Of a DNA stretch of 64,000 nucleotides, positions 11,451-22,600 are shown in pieces. How positions within the stretch are numbered: position 1 is the stretch's first letter; each line of letters opens with the position of its first letter. The notes under the pieces are model-generated. The model was not told the origin of the DNA and made no database searches. It saw nothing but the letters and a program-made list of their open reading frames with translations. The position numbers were made by a program, and so were the translations under genes. The DNA lies in contig JAVLUZ010000143.1 in NCBI GenBank assembly GCA_036768485.1, positions 2,041,633 to 2,105,632 of the forward strand, in the 5' to 3' direction. Source of the stretch: Mermis nigrescens (taxonomy: Eukaryota > Nematoda > Enoplea > Mermithida > Mermithidae).

Positions 11451-11944
11451 AGATACAAAAAATTTTTATACTGATGGAAAAATCTTTGCTTATTACAAAA
11501 AGCCAGGTTCAAGTATGACAAACCTTTTAATAATTTTAATTATCATCAATTACATATGTATGTATGTGATATCTTCAGCCTCCCTAATAGCCATTTTAAA
11601 TTTACATTTACGAAATGGATTAAATCAGTTTAAAAATGCATTTTATAGAGTGAAACATCGAGTTTTTCTTAATCACTATTTGTTCATGTATATATTTAAT
11701 CACTACCGAAACTGATTCATCAGCCCTTTTTGTACAAATGGCCTACAAGTCTGCATAAAAATTTTAGGGTAGGTACTATATACATGAACGCGCTCTGTGT
11801 GGTGAATTTAGTTTCCGAACTTAATTAGCGGAGTTCAGCCAGTTTCTGTATTCTGCAGCACCGAACTCTCTTGCAGATATTCCGTTATCTCAAAATCGCC
11901 TGACAGTACCAGTTGATTTTTCTAAAACCTGAGGTAGGGGTTAT

Positions 11945-12345
11945 ATTCATACCTGGGCAATGGCTGACGGTTCGCCCCGTCCAACTTCCAGCCAAAAGGG
12001 TGGGTGGATCCCTAGACACTGAAAAAGGTAGGTCTGTCCCTGAAAAAGGTGGATCCGTGCCTGAAAAAGGTGGGTCGTTCAGCTTAATCAGTGAGTCAGT
12101 CACTGAAAAAGGTGGGTCCATCCATGAAAAAGGTGTCGAACAGTGTAATAAGATGGTTCTGTGCATGTTTTGCAAACTTATCATGATATACTGTATCTAG
12201 CATTTCCTTAAATTATCTCCTAAAATTTTCTTCCTGTACAAAATATAGCCCCGTCCAAGTTACCCCTTTGCCCCGTCCAACTTTTGGTTCGGCCCGTCCT
12301 GGTGATGGGCCGATATGGGGCATTACCTAGGTGTGGTTATATTCC
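11945..12345 (+). repeat. Dispersed element with CCTGGGCAAT / ATTACCTAGG ends
   Basis: The left end reads ATACCTGGGCAATGG, then CCCCGTCCAACTT. The right end is ATATGGGGCATTACCTAGGTG, roughly the inverted form. The same end is found at about 23088, 31369-31408 (inverse) and 49788. The interior holds a short tandem repeat at 12021-12135 with a CTGAAAAAGGTGG-TCC core, in four copies. Confidence 0.5.
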
Positions 12346-13555
12346 TCCCTATGCCCATGTAAGGTAAGCTATACAAGAAGTATATCTGACGCGATGCAGC
12401 AAAAATTTTCGACACGTACGTATATCCCTTAAGCTCATTTCAGCTTTCTGAATGTATGCAATGCAGTATATATTTATAAATGGCGCGAAGTGCCGGAAAA
12501 TTTCAGCATTTTTTCTTTTTAGATCAATTTCGCTCGTTTCTGAATGAAAGAATGCGATAAGTAGATCCGATGCGGAGTGCCGATAATTTCGGACGTTTTC
12601 ATCTTTTTGAGCTCAATTTTGTATCTTCCTGAAGATAACAAATGCAAAATATTATCTCGCGACAGTTTTTTCGCAGAAAAAGAATATAATAGGTATTATA
12701 GATCGTTATTTCGATTGAATTAATGACGCGAAGTGCCTAAAATTTGATTATTTTAACGTTGTAGATGTGTTAGTATTTAATTATTTTATTAATTTATTTT
12801 CTGAACACCTTAGCAATATTATTATTATTATTTGTAAACTTCGCAAGAACTAACTTGAGCCATTTAAAGCCATACCTACAGGAGGTGCAAACTCCGTGAA
12901 TTTCTTAAAATAATGAGTCATACTAGTTAGCAAGACAACACAACATTTTAGGAACGCCAAAAATTGCGCCCACCGGAATAGTTTTGCTTATTAAATATTT
13001 TTTAAACTTATGACTTCCAAATTTAATGCAAAAAGTATTTGACACGAGTCCGAAAAATTCGAGAAAATCGGGTCTGGGTCCGGGTCTTCAACTTTCAAAA
13101 CTTCGGGTCCGGGTCCAGAAAAATCGTGGGGTAGTGCCGGGTCCGGGTCCGTGGAACCGGTCTCTCTCTAGAAACCTATATTTAGTGCAGTTCACACACA
13201 TTAGACCAAGACTTAAGTATTTACCTTTCTCTTCAGGCACTTGCGTTTTACTTCCTCATTTGATTGAATTATTATGTAAATGCGATTCGATTCCTTTAGA
13301 CTAATATCGAAATATTTTCACTAAATTATGTGCGTGCCATAATTTGGAATGCAGGTGGTTTAATTGATCGTCTCAAGTTTATTACTTGTATTTTAAATTT
13401 TGCTGCTAGGACATGTCTTTCTGGCGCCAGCTCAAATTTCTGTTGCACAAAAATTATTTGATTCGAATACGACAGAAGGTATATATATATATTGTCTGAA
13501 TTTTTCCGTCTTCTAATCGAATGAAGGCTTGCAATCAATGTGCGATTTATTTCAG
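12346..13555. other. Spacer upstream of ABCA exon 1
   Basis: No start exon was recognised here, although a short initiator exon would be expected upstream of 13556. Seen: GGCGCGAAGTGCC motifs at about 12482 and 12724, and a run of GGGTCCGGGTCC repeats at 13070-13150 resembling the subterminal sequence of the hAT-like element at 50004. A dinucleotide TA run lies near 13482. Confidence 0.4.
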
Positions 13556-13649
13556 AAATGGGCGGTTTTCGAAATTTTTTGGCCATTGATCTTATTCATG
13601 ATTTTAGTATGGGTTCGAACGCGGGATTTCAACGAATCACATCACGAAT
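13556..13649 (+). CDS. ABCA2-like: ABCA exon 1 of those found: first membrane helix
   Basis: Follows acceptor ATTTATTTCAG, phase 0, and ends GAA T before donor GTACGT (phase 1). It encodes [20 protein letters not shown] then [11 protein letters not shown]. This is the first transmembrane helix and the start of the extracellular loop, aligning with FEIFIPLVLFFILL of ABCA2. Upstream residues (the LLWKN-type cytosolic start) must lie on an exon not located. Confidence 0.88.
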
Positions 13650-16600
13650 GTACGTTACTGCATAATACATACTATGGTTTACTTTTCATTGCGCTCGAAT
13701 TTCATTTGTTGACTTAGTTTAATTAGTGAATTCAAACACATGCGACTGATGCTTGTTTATCATTTAAGCAGATGACAGAAGTGATTAGATTTGTCAGAAT
13801 TCAATCTTTTTTCGTTCTTTTTATAAATTACTGAACATGGCATTATAAAGGTCCTTGCTTCTACATACAGAGTGGGTCAGAAAAAAGGCTACACCCGTTG
13901 TATAATCTGAACAGAAAGCTTCAAGATCAGTTGGATTAAATGGATAAGAATGCCCTCGTTTGAAGCGCGTAAAAAATTTTGGTCAGCTGCCAGTGGTTCC
14001 TACGCAATAGCGATTTGTTGACAATCTACTTTGATATTGTTTAAACTTCTTAGGTATCTGCATTGTATTTCATTATTGAGTTTTTAAATAGTCTTTTTTG
14101 ACAATATATCCAATCAAAAAAATTATTAGCACATTGGTTAAACCTCAGAGTGGGTATTCTTTTATACTTTAGGTGCAAAAACTGCGTAATATCGGAAGGG
14201 CGAATAAATTGATTACAGAAGCGAAGTAGATTTTGATATTTAAAGAATATCAAAGTAGGGTATAGACAAATTACTGTAGCGCCCGAACCACTCGCAGACT
14301 TCCAATATTTTTTTACACGATTTTAAAAGTACATTTTTATTCATCCAATGCAAGTAAACTTTAAAATTTTATGTCTGCATTCGTCGAAGTTATGACCTGG
14401 AACATTAGGGTGTAACCTTTTTTGGCCCACCCTGTACAGGGTGGTTAATAACCTTTTGCTAGGGGGTTAGTGCTATAAGTATAGAACTTGGGATCAAACC
14501 AAATATACCATTAGATGGATAATTCAAAACGGAATTTACTGATTTCAAATTAAAAATCAGTGTGCCTAAGACCGGCAAGAGAAATAGTTTTTAAACGATC
14601 AAGGTGTGAACATAATGAGTAAATGTCGATTTTTGAGACTTATCAAAATATTTTTCACGTTTCTGTACAAAGTTTTATATTAATATCAAATAGGTCATAT
14701 TTTGGGCCCGGAAAATATTTGATTGTTTGTCAGACTGTTTTTGTTCATGACAAGGCGCCTTGCATGCGTGCTAATGCAACCCAACATTTCTTAAAACAAT
14801 CAAACGTCGAATTTTGGGGTAACAATATTTAGCCCGGAAATTCACTCAACTTAAATGCACCTAAACCATTGGGCCATTCATAAAGACGAAGTCGAGGCGC
14901 AAATACTTGCTAAAATCTGACTGGTCGATAATCATATGGAATTTCGCACAGAAACGTGGAAAATATTTCGAAAAGTGTTGAAAATCGATGTAGTCTGTTT
15001 ATTGGTCTGTGTTCATACCCAGATCATTTTGAAAGCTGTTTCTCGCACAAGTGATAGACACACTGATCATTAAGCTAGCATCAGTAAATTCCGTTTTACA
15101 TTCTCTATCTAATGGCATATTTTGTATGATTTCAATCCCTATAGTTATAGCGCTGACCCTCTAGCAAAAGGTTGCTAACCACCCGGTACATACAAGCTTT
15201 AATGGCTAATTTTAGTATTATATGTCTATAGTCAGACAGGGCACTTCCTCATCCGTCAATTTTTGACTATAGGTCACTACGTCGCGAAGGCTATGCCCAG
15301 CGCTGGTTTTTTGCCATTTATGCAGTCGTATTTGTGCACATTTATTAAAAATACGTGCTTCCAATACGCCAGAACGGACGTTGACGTGGGTCTAGTGAAT
15401 ACGGAACATTCCTTGTAAGTAAAGTTTCGCAAAGATAGTGCATTCATAAGATTGGTTTGTAATTTTCCCAAGTGAAATCATTTCATACTGCAATAAATAT
15501 GAGTCTAGCAATGTACTCGCATCGCATATATATCCGGAGGAATAAAAACAGGCGAATATTCAGGGATGCAAAAAAACTAGGAGACATGTGCAAATCTGTA
15601 TAAACATCGTAGCAACGTAAAAAACGTGCATGTTTCTAATACTACCCAGTCTCCAGTGGGGTTGCCTTTCGAAAGTCGTGACGAGAGAATATAATTCCTA
15701 AACACGCATGGATACGCTAAGGGCCTGGACTGTACCCCGGAATTGAATAGTCCCGCAGACCCTTGAGATTTCGTTGTTTGACTATTTTTTTCCACAATTT
15801 TCTGACGTCATTTAATAGGGTGTCATGACAGATATCGAAATATGTTACTTTTAAGCCCTTATGAAGTTTTTCTCCTTTTTGGACATTTAAATTATTTCGG
15901 ATCGATGGAACATCTGCAATTCAGGCCCTGCTCAAGTGATCTCATAAAACCCTCCAAATTTGGATGTACATATACACTTGTGCGCACTCAAATATTTCTT
16001 TTGAACATTTAGCTATATTAGCTTCTTTAGGATGTCCGCTGCATGTCCGTTTCACCTTTTTTTCTGTCTTTCTGACTCATGTTTCTGCTTCCTTTTTCAT
16101 TTGATTCATCTCTGCTTTATTTTTACTTATTTCGTCTTCAATTTTTTAATTTTTTGATAATATGCGTTTTACCTCTGCATGTGTTCCGTCTAATTAATTA
16201 AATCAATTACTTAATTTAATTAAGGCTCAATTTTTTGACGAAAAATGTACAGCTTATGTTGGGATCTGGCGATTCGTTGAACGATACGCTCAGTTTGATT
16301 GAAAACGTTGAACGGCTGTTTAACCTTTCCATACATTTGTTACCCGCGAGTGATTCTTCAGGTGAAACGATGTACAATAAATTTGACGCTCATCTGTATT
16401 TATAGACTAATGATTGTAAGTAAAAATAAATAGAAGATTGAAAGTTCTGATTTTTCATGATGTTTTTCTTGTTCATTAATTATTATTTTTTAAACTTACT
16501 TTTTAAAACTAAAGGTTGTAAAATAATTAGAAGAGTGGAGGTTCCGTTTTTCAAGACCTTTTTATTTTCACTGATTTTTTCTAAAACATTAGTTTTTAAA

Positions 16601-19600
16601 GCCACAAATTTTAAAAATTGTAATTAGATAAGTGAAAGTTCTGGTTTTTGAATTTATTCTTATGCTTATTGATTATTTAAAATGTTTGTATGAAAAATTC
16701 ATTGAATGTGAGATCCTACCCTTTCCTGTATCATTTGCTCTGTATTTCTATTTTTTTTAGAAAAAAACGGTAGGTTTCGGCAATTGACATTAATTTGTTA
16801 ACGGTTAAGGAAGTACGCGTTGGGGGGGTAAATGATATTAATTTTTTTGGCAAAAATTGCAAAAAAGTAACGTAATAATGGCTTGAAAATTAATTAATTA
16901 ATTAACTTTTCAGATGAAGTCACGCTGGCTTCATTGTTAAAAGATCAAGAAGAATTCGTCAGTTTAGCCATTCGTAATGGCATGACGGATGAAACGGCTC
17001 GCAGTTGGATAAACGCTGGCATGAGGCCTAGTTTTTTCATCGCTGTTTTCGATATTGTGAGCAATGACCATATATGATCATGGGAGGGGGACTTGGGAGA
17101 ACTTCACATACCCAGAAAACTATTCACCCCCAGAAATTCGCGATTTTCCATAAAAAACAAATCGTTAAAAAGGTGCTGTTTTAGGCGTTTTGAGCTTTCT
17201 GCTCATTCGTGTGTACGTATGTGTCAAATTTTCGGCGCTTCGCGCCATGCACTTATCCTTTGGATACATTTTCTTCAATTTATTCGAATTTTTTGATATT
17301 CCCTATGATTTTACGTTCCAGAAAGGTAGAGCATCGTCAGAAACGCTAAAAACGATGTTTTGGACGCGTATTCACCGTTTTTGAGCCCAAAAAGGCATTT
17401 TAGAAGAAAATTTTCACGTCCGTCTTAGAATTCCCTTGCTGTTCATGTCTGGCAGCGACCCTGCCAGTACATATCATTTACAATGTTGTATTTCTTATTA
17501 GAACCTTAAATGATCATATCTAAAATTTCATAAAAATTAAGACTTCTTGAATCCAAAAATCGCTAAAAATACTTTATTTCTTGTTTATTTTGGACAAATT
17601 GGAAATTCTTCTTGAATCAACAGCATCTTGCGGTAGTCAGCGGCAACCCTGGAGGTCAAATCCCCAACCTTAGCAAGAACACGAACATATAGTTGAAGAT
17701 TCCTCATACCTTACATGAGCATGGGGGAGGGGTGAGGGGGATATTACCCTCTGGGCTTTGAAAAACTGATAGATATACAGCGATTTTGGCCAACAAACTA
17801 TTGCTTTGCTGTATAGCCTTTTTTGGGCTCAAAAATTAGACATACAGCCTATTGGGCTCAGAAAACTAGCTATATAGTCTTTTTTGAGCTCAGAAATTCT
17901 ACTTAGTTGTCTTTTCTAAGTTTCAAAAGGATATATATCCATTTTCTCGACTCCAAAAAGGGATTTATAGCTATTTTTAGTCCAAAAAGGCTGTATTGCT
18001 ATGTTTGTGAATCCAAAAACGCTCTTTAGCTAGTTTTCTGAGACCGGAAAGGCTATATAGTTACTTTTCTGACCCGAAAAGGACTAAAGAGCCGTTTTTA
18101 CGAAGCACATTAGCTATATGGCACTTTTTGGTTTTCACCCCCTGAAAGTTTGACCTTGCGCACCTATGCCCCATACTCCCGCTTGTTACATGAGTTTGGA
18201 TTGGAAAAGAAGGAATGGGGTTTACAATAAGCCACTCTGGTTTTCGATAGCTAAAACATAAGTGTTCGATTCATTAAAAATTAAAAAAATGAAATAAAAA
18301 AAAAGAAAAAAGAAAAGTCTTCCTCTATACTCTCAAAAGCTAAGTTTCTGTCCCGTTCCCGCCTATAAGGAGAAAAGTTATTTTTTCCAGCCAGTTTCGT
18401 GTGTGATCTTCCATTTTGACCACAAGTGTACTAACGTCATTTGCAGTCTTCCTCGAAAAAACGGTTCGATTGTATCCCACGTAAAATTTTGACTCTGTTT
18501 TTTTGATTTTTTTATTTATGTATTTTTTTAAATATAATTTTAATATTTTTATATATGTATTTCCAGATAAATCAATTTTAAGTTTTTAAATTTTCAAATT
18601 ATGACTTATGCATTTTTCAAATTTTTTAGCTTTCGGCTTATAATGTTACGATGAAACAACTGTCCGAATTATCATTCGACAGTATATTCGCATTAATGCC
18701 CGCCGTTACCGAGCTGCGGTCGCAATTGTATTGTAACGCAACGAATTTCGTAAAATATCATAATATTTCAAAATTAGGCGCCGAAACAGCCATTCAAATT
18801 TGCCGCATGAATTTTTGGTCATTTTGGTTCGACGTTTACCAGAAAGGCCTGATTTCGCGAGATTCCGCGCTGAGTAGCGTACGTGGATTATCTTATTATG
18901 TAAATTACGTGTAACAGTGGGGTTCCCCAACCCGAAGTTGTACGATCTCCCCAAAGTCACCAAATTTCATACCCCAACCGATTTTTTTGGCTATTTTTTG
19001 GGTGTTTTTTCATTTTTGTCAAAAACTGGAGTCGCTTAACCCCCCCCCCCCCCCCGCCCTAAAAATTTTCAGGGACCTCGTACCCAGTATTTTGAGCCGT
19101 TACATGTATTAGTGTCATAGTTTCCCAAGGTCGAAAGTTAAAGGGGGAGTGAAATCCCACAATTTGGGACCACTAAATTTAGAGTTCTAGCCTTTTTGCA
19201 GGTCAATTATGAAAAATGGTTAAAACAAATGGTATAGCATGTTTTAATGTGAAAAACTGCATTTTTCACTACTTTTTGTCCCATTCTGACTAGTTTCGTC
19301 ACTGTTGTAAGTAAAAAATATAAGAATTCATCGACAATTTTGACTTTACAGATCATTTTGACTTCATTTTAGGTATTTTATGTGTAAACAAAACAGAAAT
19401 AAACTAGTCGGCACGCGCCGAAAAATTTTAACATCTTCGCTGCTTTTGTTCCCAAAATCATGCAGAAAAATGTTTGATAGCTCGAAATCGTCTGACAGTG
19501 ATAAAGTCTCGGACCCCGAGGGGGAATGATACCCCCCTCTCACCCCCTATGGGAATGTGTGATGAGTGTAATGTTTACGTTTCGTTAACTCGCGTTATTT

Positions 19601-22600
19601 TTCTTGCGTTTGTATTTCAATCTTATTTCAGCCTTTAAACCTTATGTCAACGTTTGTATTTCAGCACAATGTACATATGTAACAGGAGAATGAGGATCCT
19701 CCCACTTAAAGTCATCCCCCAGTCAGAAATTTAAGTGGCCAGTTGAGATGCTTTCTTGTCATTTTTGGTCGGCGGCTGAAGATCATTAACCCCCCTAAAA
19801 TTAGCCCCTACCCCATCCAAAATTTTGAGCTGTTCCTGTTTACGTGTCTGATCAGAATCATAAATTACGCAAGTAGCAGTTCAAAAATTGATTAAGTGCT
19901 CAACAAAAAGACAAAAAGACGAGAATACCCACAATTTTGAGCAAAAAGCTGGACGCGAATCGTATGATATCGGAAGACAAGTGGAGAGGGTTTCTGCCTA
20001 GCCACCTCTGAGTTCTTAGGAATTTTTGTTACAGGGAGTGGGTTTGATAATTCTCGGAAATTTGATAAGTCGCACTCTTTTTATTAAAATAAGGTTCAAA
20101 TTTTCGGCGCTTCGCGCTCAGACATGCACAGCGTGGGGATTCTTGGTGAGGGGTGTAATCTGGACCGTATCTAGGGGATAGGGGCACGTGCCCCCCCGAA
20201 ATCAAATACGAGAATGATTTTTTTCCTCTAATACTCGTCAAAAATACAATTTTTCAGCGTTTTTGACGGTGCCCTATCTTTTCGGAGGGTAAAAACCTTG
20301 AGAAAAATTGGAGAAAATATAAAATGTAACAAAATATAGTCCAAAAAACGAGTCTATGGTTCAAGCGAGTTGCCAAAAGTTTGACACCTTCGAGCAATTA
20401 TGTAGGTAGCTAAAAACGCCTAGGACAACACTTTTTCTACAAATTTTTCGGAATTTTCTGGCAAGTCTTGAATTTGGTATTGGCGTAGTATGTCTCCACC
20501 TTTCCAAAAATGCATCCACCTAGGTGTAGCATGTCTCCACCTTACCCATGTAAAATTATTTTTTTGTGGATATTGCTTCTTACATAATTGTTTTGTAAAA
20601 CATACCTGTACGGATTTAACCATAGTTCGCATAAGTGGTACCTAATTTACATAACTTGAAAACCATACAGTTATGTTTTATAAAACTGTACAACTGAACA
20701 CAAAAAAGTAATATTTGTACCTATTAAGCTGTTGCTCAATGGTAGTTTGAATCTCAAACTATTGGCAGCCTGTGCAACGGTTTATTTTTGCGGCTGTAAA
20801 AAAACAAATTCAAATTAGGATTTCTCATCTCAAATCACCGCCCACCATCGTTATATGGCCGCTCAAGATCCTAACATATATGAATTTTGTTCCTTGACAG
20901 CAAAAGAAGACTCGGCAATAGTTTTTGCTCAGCAAAATGGTTTACTTCGTTCGGCGCAGCAACTTCAGCAAGTTCAACAACAACAGCAACAGCAAAAACG
21001 CTGCTTACTTGGTACACTGAGGTGTGATGGTTCAGTAAAACCAGCTACAAAGCGCATGCATGGAACAGATTACAATTGATATCGATGCCCCGAATGCAAA
21101 AAATGGAGAGCAGCAAAAAATGCAGTTATCAATGGCAAAATTCAAGGATTTTCCAAGCTGTAGAAGCGACTGTGCACTAGGTAATAGTTTTGAAAAATGA
21201 GCTTGTTAAGCGAGAGTTGTAAACCAAGAGAAAAACTTAAAGTTTAAACATACCATTAATTAACAAGCTCATTTTTCAAAACTAGTTTCCAAGCTCATCA
21301 TCGGCGATTTTTTTTGCTTCAGTAGCGGTTGATGCAAAGTCACACACAAAAATTTCAATCAAAGCAGCTTTAGCGATTTTAAACTTGTGGGCAAAAGATG
21401 CATCTTTAACACAAACAACGTCTATGATGAAAGGAATGGTTTCACAAAAACATTCATTCGTTGAATGGCGAAATTACATCAGAGAAGTGTGCAAACGTGC
21501 TCTGAATGATGCTCAACCAATGGGTGGCCCGGGTGAAATTGTACAAATTGATGAAAGTTTAATGAGAGGTCGCCGGAAATACAACCGTGGTCGCTTACTC
21601 CAAGGAAATCGTGCACCCCCAGCTCGCCTGAACTTTGGAAACAGAATAATTGGGCCCTGGGTGTTTCGGTTAGTTTGGAAACGAGCTGATGGAACTCAGG
21701 AGCTTCGTATGTTCCATGTACTTCGACGGAATGAAATCACGTTAAGGGCCATTATCATTCGCAATGATGCCCCTGGTACAATGACCTGGTCAGATGAATG
21801 GGCAGCTTATCGGAATATCTGGCCGGATTACAACTACAACCACCAAACAGTGAACCACCAGCAAAATTTCATAGATCCCGTCACAGGTGCGCACACCCAA
21901 AGCATTGAAGCTAACTGGGGTCATGTAAAAAGCGAAATTGTTAGAGAAAACTGCGAGGCACGTCGCTTACTTTGCTTCCAGGGCATTCAGCACAATATTG
22001 GTACAAGAAGCAGCATATCCAGACGCCTCTCAACGACATCATCGCCGAAATAGCAAGACAGGTTCCCCTTATTTAGTTCTTTTTTCTTGAACTCATCTCG
22101 CAATAATTAACGATATAATTTTTTCAGTGATAAAAACAAAAAAACAAAAAAAGGAAAAAACAAAAACAAAAAATAGCAAAAAAATTTTACCGAGATGGGG
22201 ACACACCAAGGAAGCTGGATGTCTTCCTATCCATAAAAAAAATTAATTTGGGTGATGTGGAGACATGCTACACCTAGGTGGATGCATTTTTGGAAAGGTG
22301 GAGACATACTACACCAATACCCCTGAATTCTGGGGGGAGGGGGTGGAATAGTTTCTGGGGTGAAAACTTTTCAGGGGTGGAAACTTTTCTGGCGTAGGGT
22401 GAAATACCTGAAATCCACCCTAAATCTACCCCCATGCAGATTGTTTATTCATAATTTTGTTTCGAACGCGATCTAAACAACACTACCTACGATATGTCCG
22501 AGTATTCCAATTTTTCTTGTCAGAAAAACGCGAGAAGTTGTGATTTTATAAGTCTTTAAAAAATCGTGCAGTGTTTAAACTTAGTCGAATTTGCAATGAT

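Larger units (their letters stand above)
20476..22321 (+). mobile_element. Merlin DNA transposon in ABCA intron 5
   Basis: Long terminal inverted repeats: the left end starts GGTATTGGCGTAGTATGTCT and continues CCACCTTTCCAAAAATGC, ATCCACCTAGGTGTAGCATG; the right end is its inverse ending ACACCAATACC. About 70 bp match with only a few differences. Flanks give a 9-bp target duplication with 7 matches (CTTGAATTT / CCTGAATTC), and Merlin elements make 8-9-bp duplications. The interior encodes an ISXO2/IS1016-type transposase in at least two frames. Length is 1,846 bp. Confidence 0.9.

Noticed and set aside
11913..12200. 95-codon frame with repeated EKGGS
   Set aside because: Arises from a short tandem repeat (CTGAAAAAGGTGG units). 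Both strands are open.
19041..19057. Poly-C run of 17
   Set aside because: Simple homopolymer inside a family A repeat. Its length is also prone to sequencing error.
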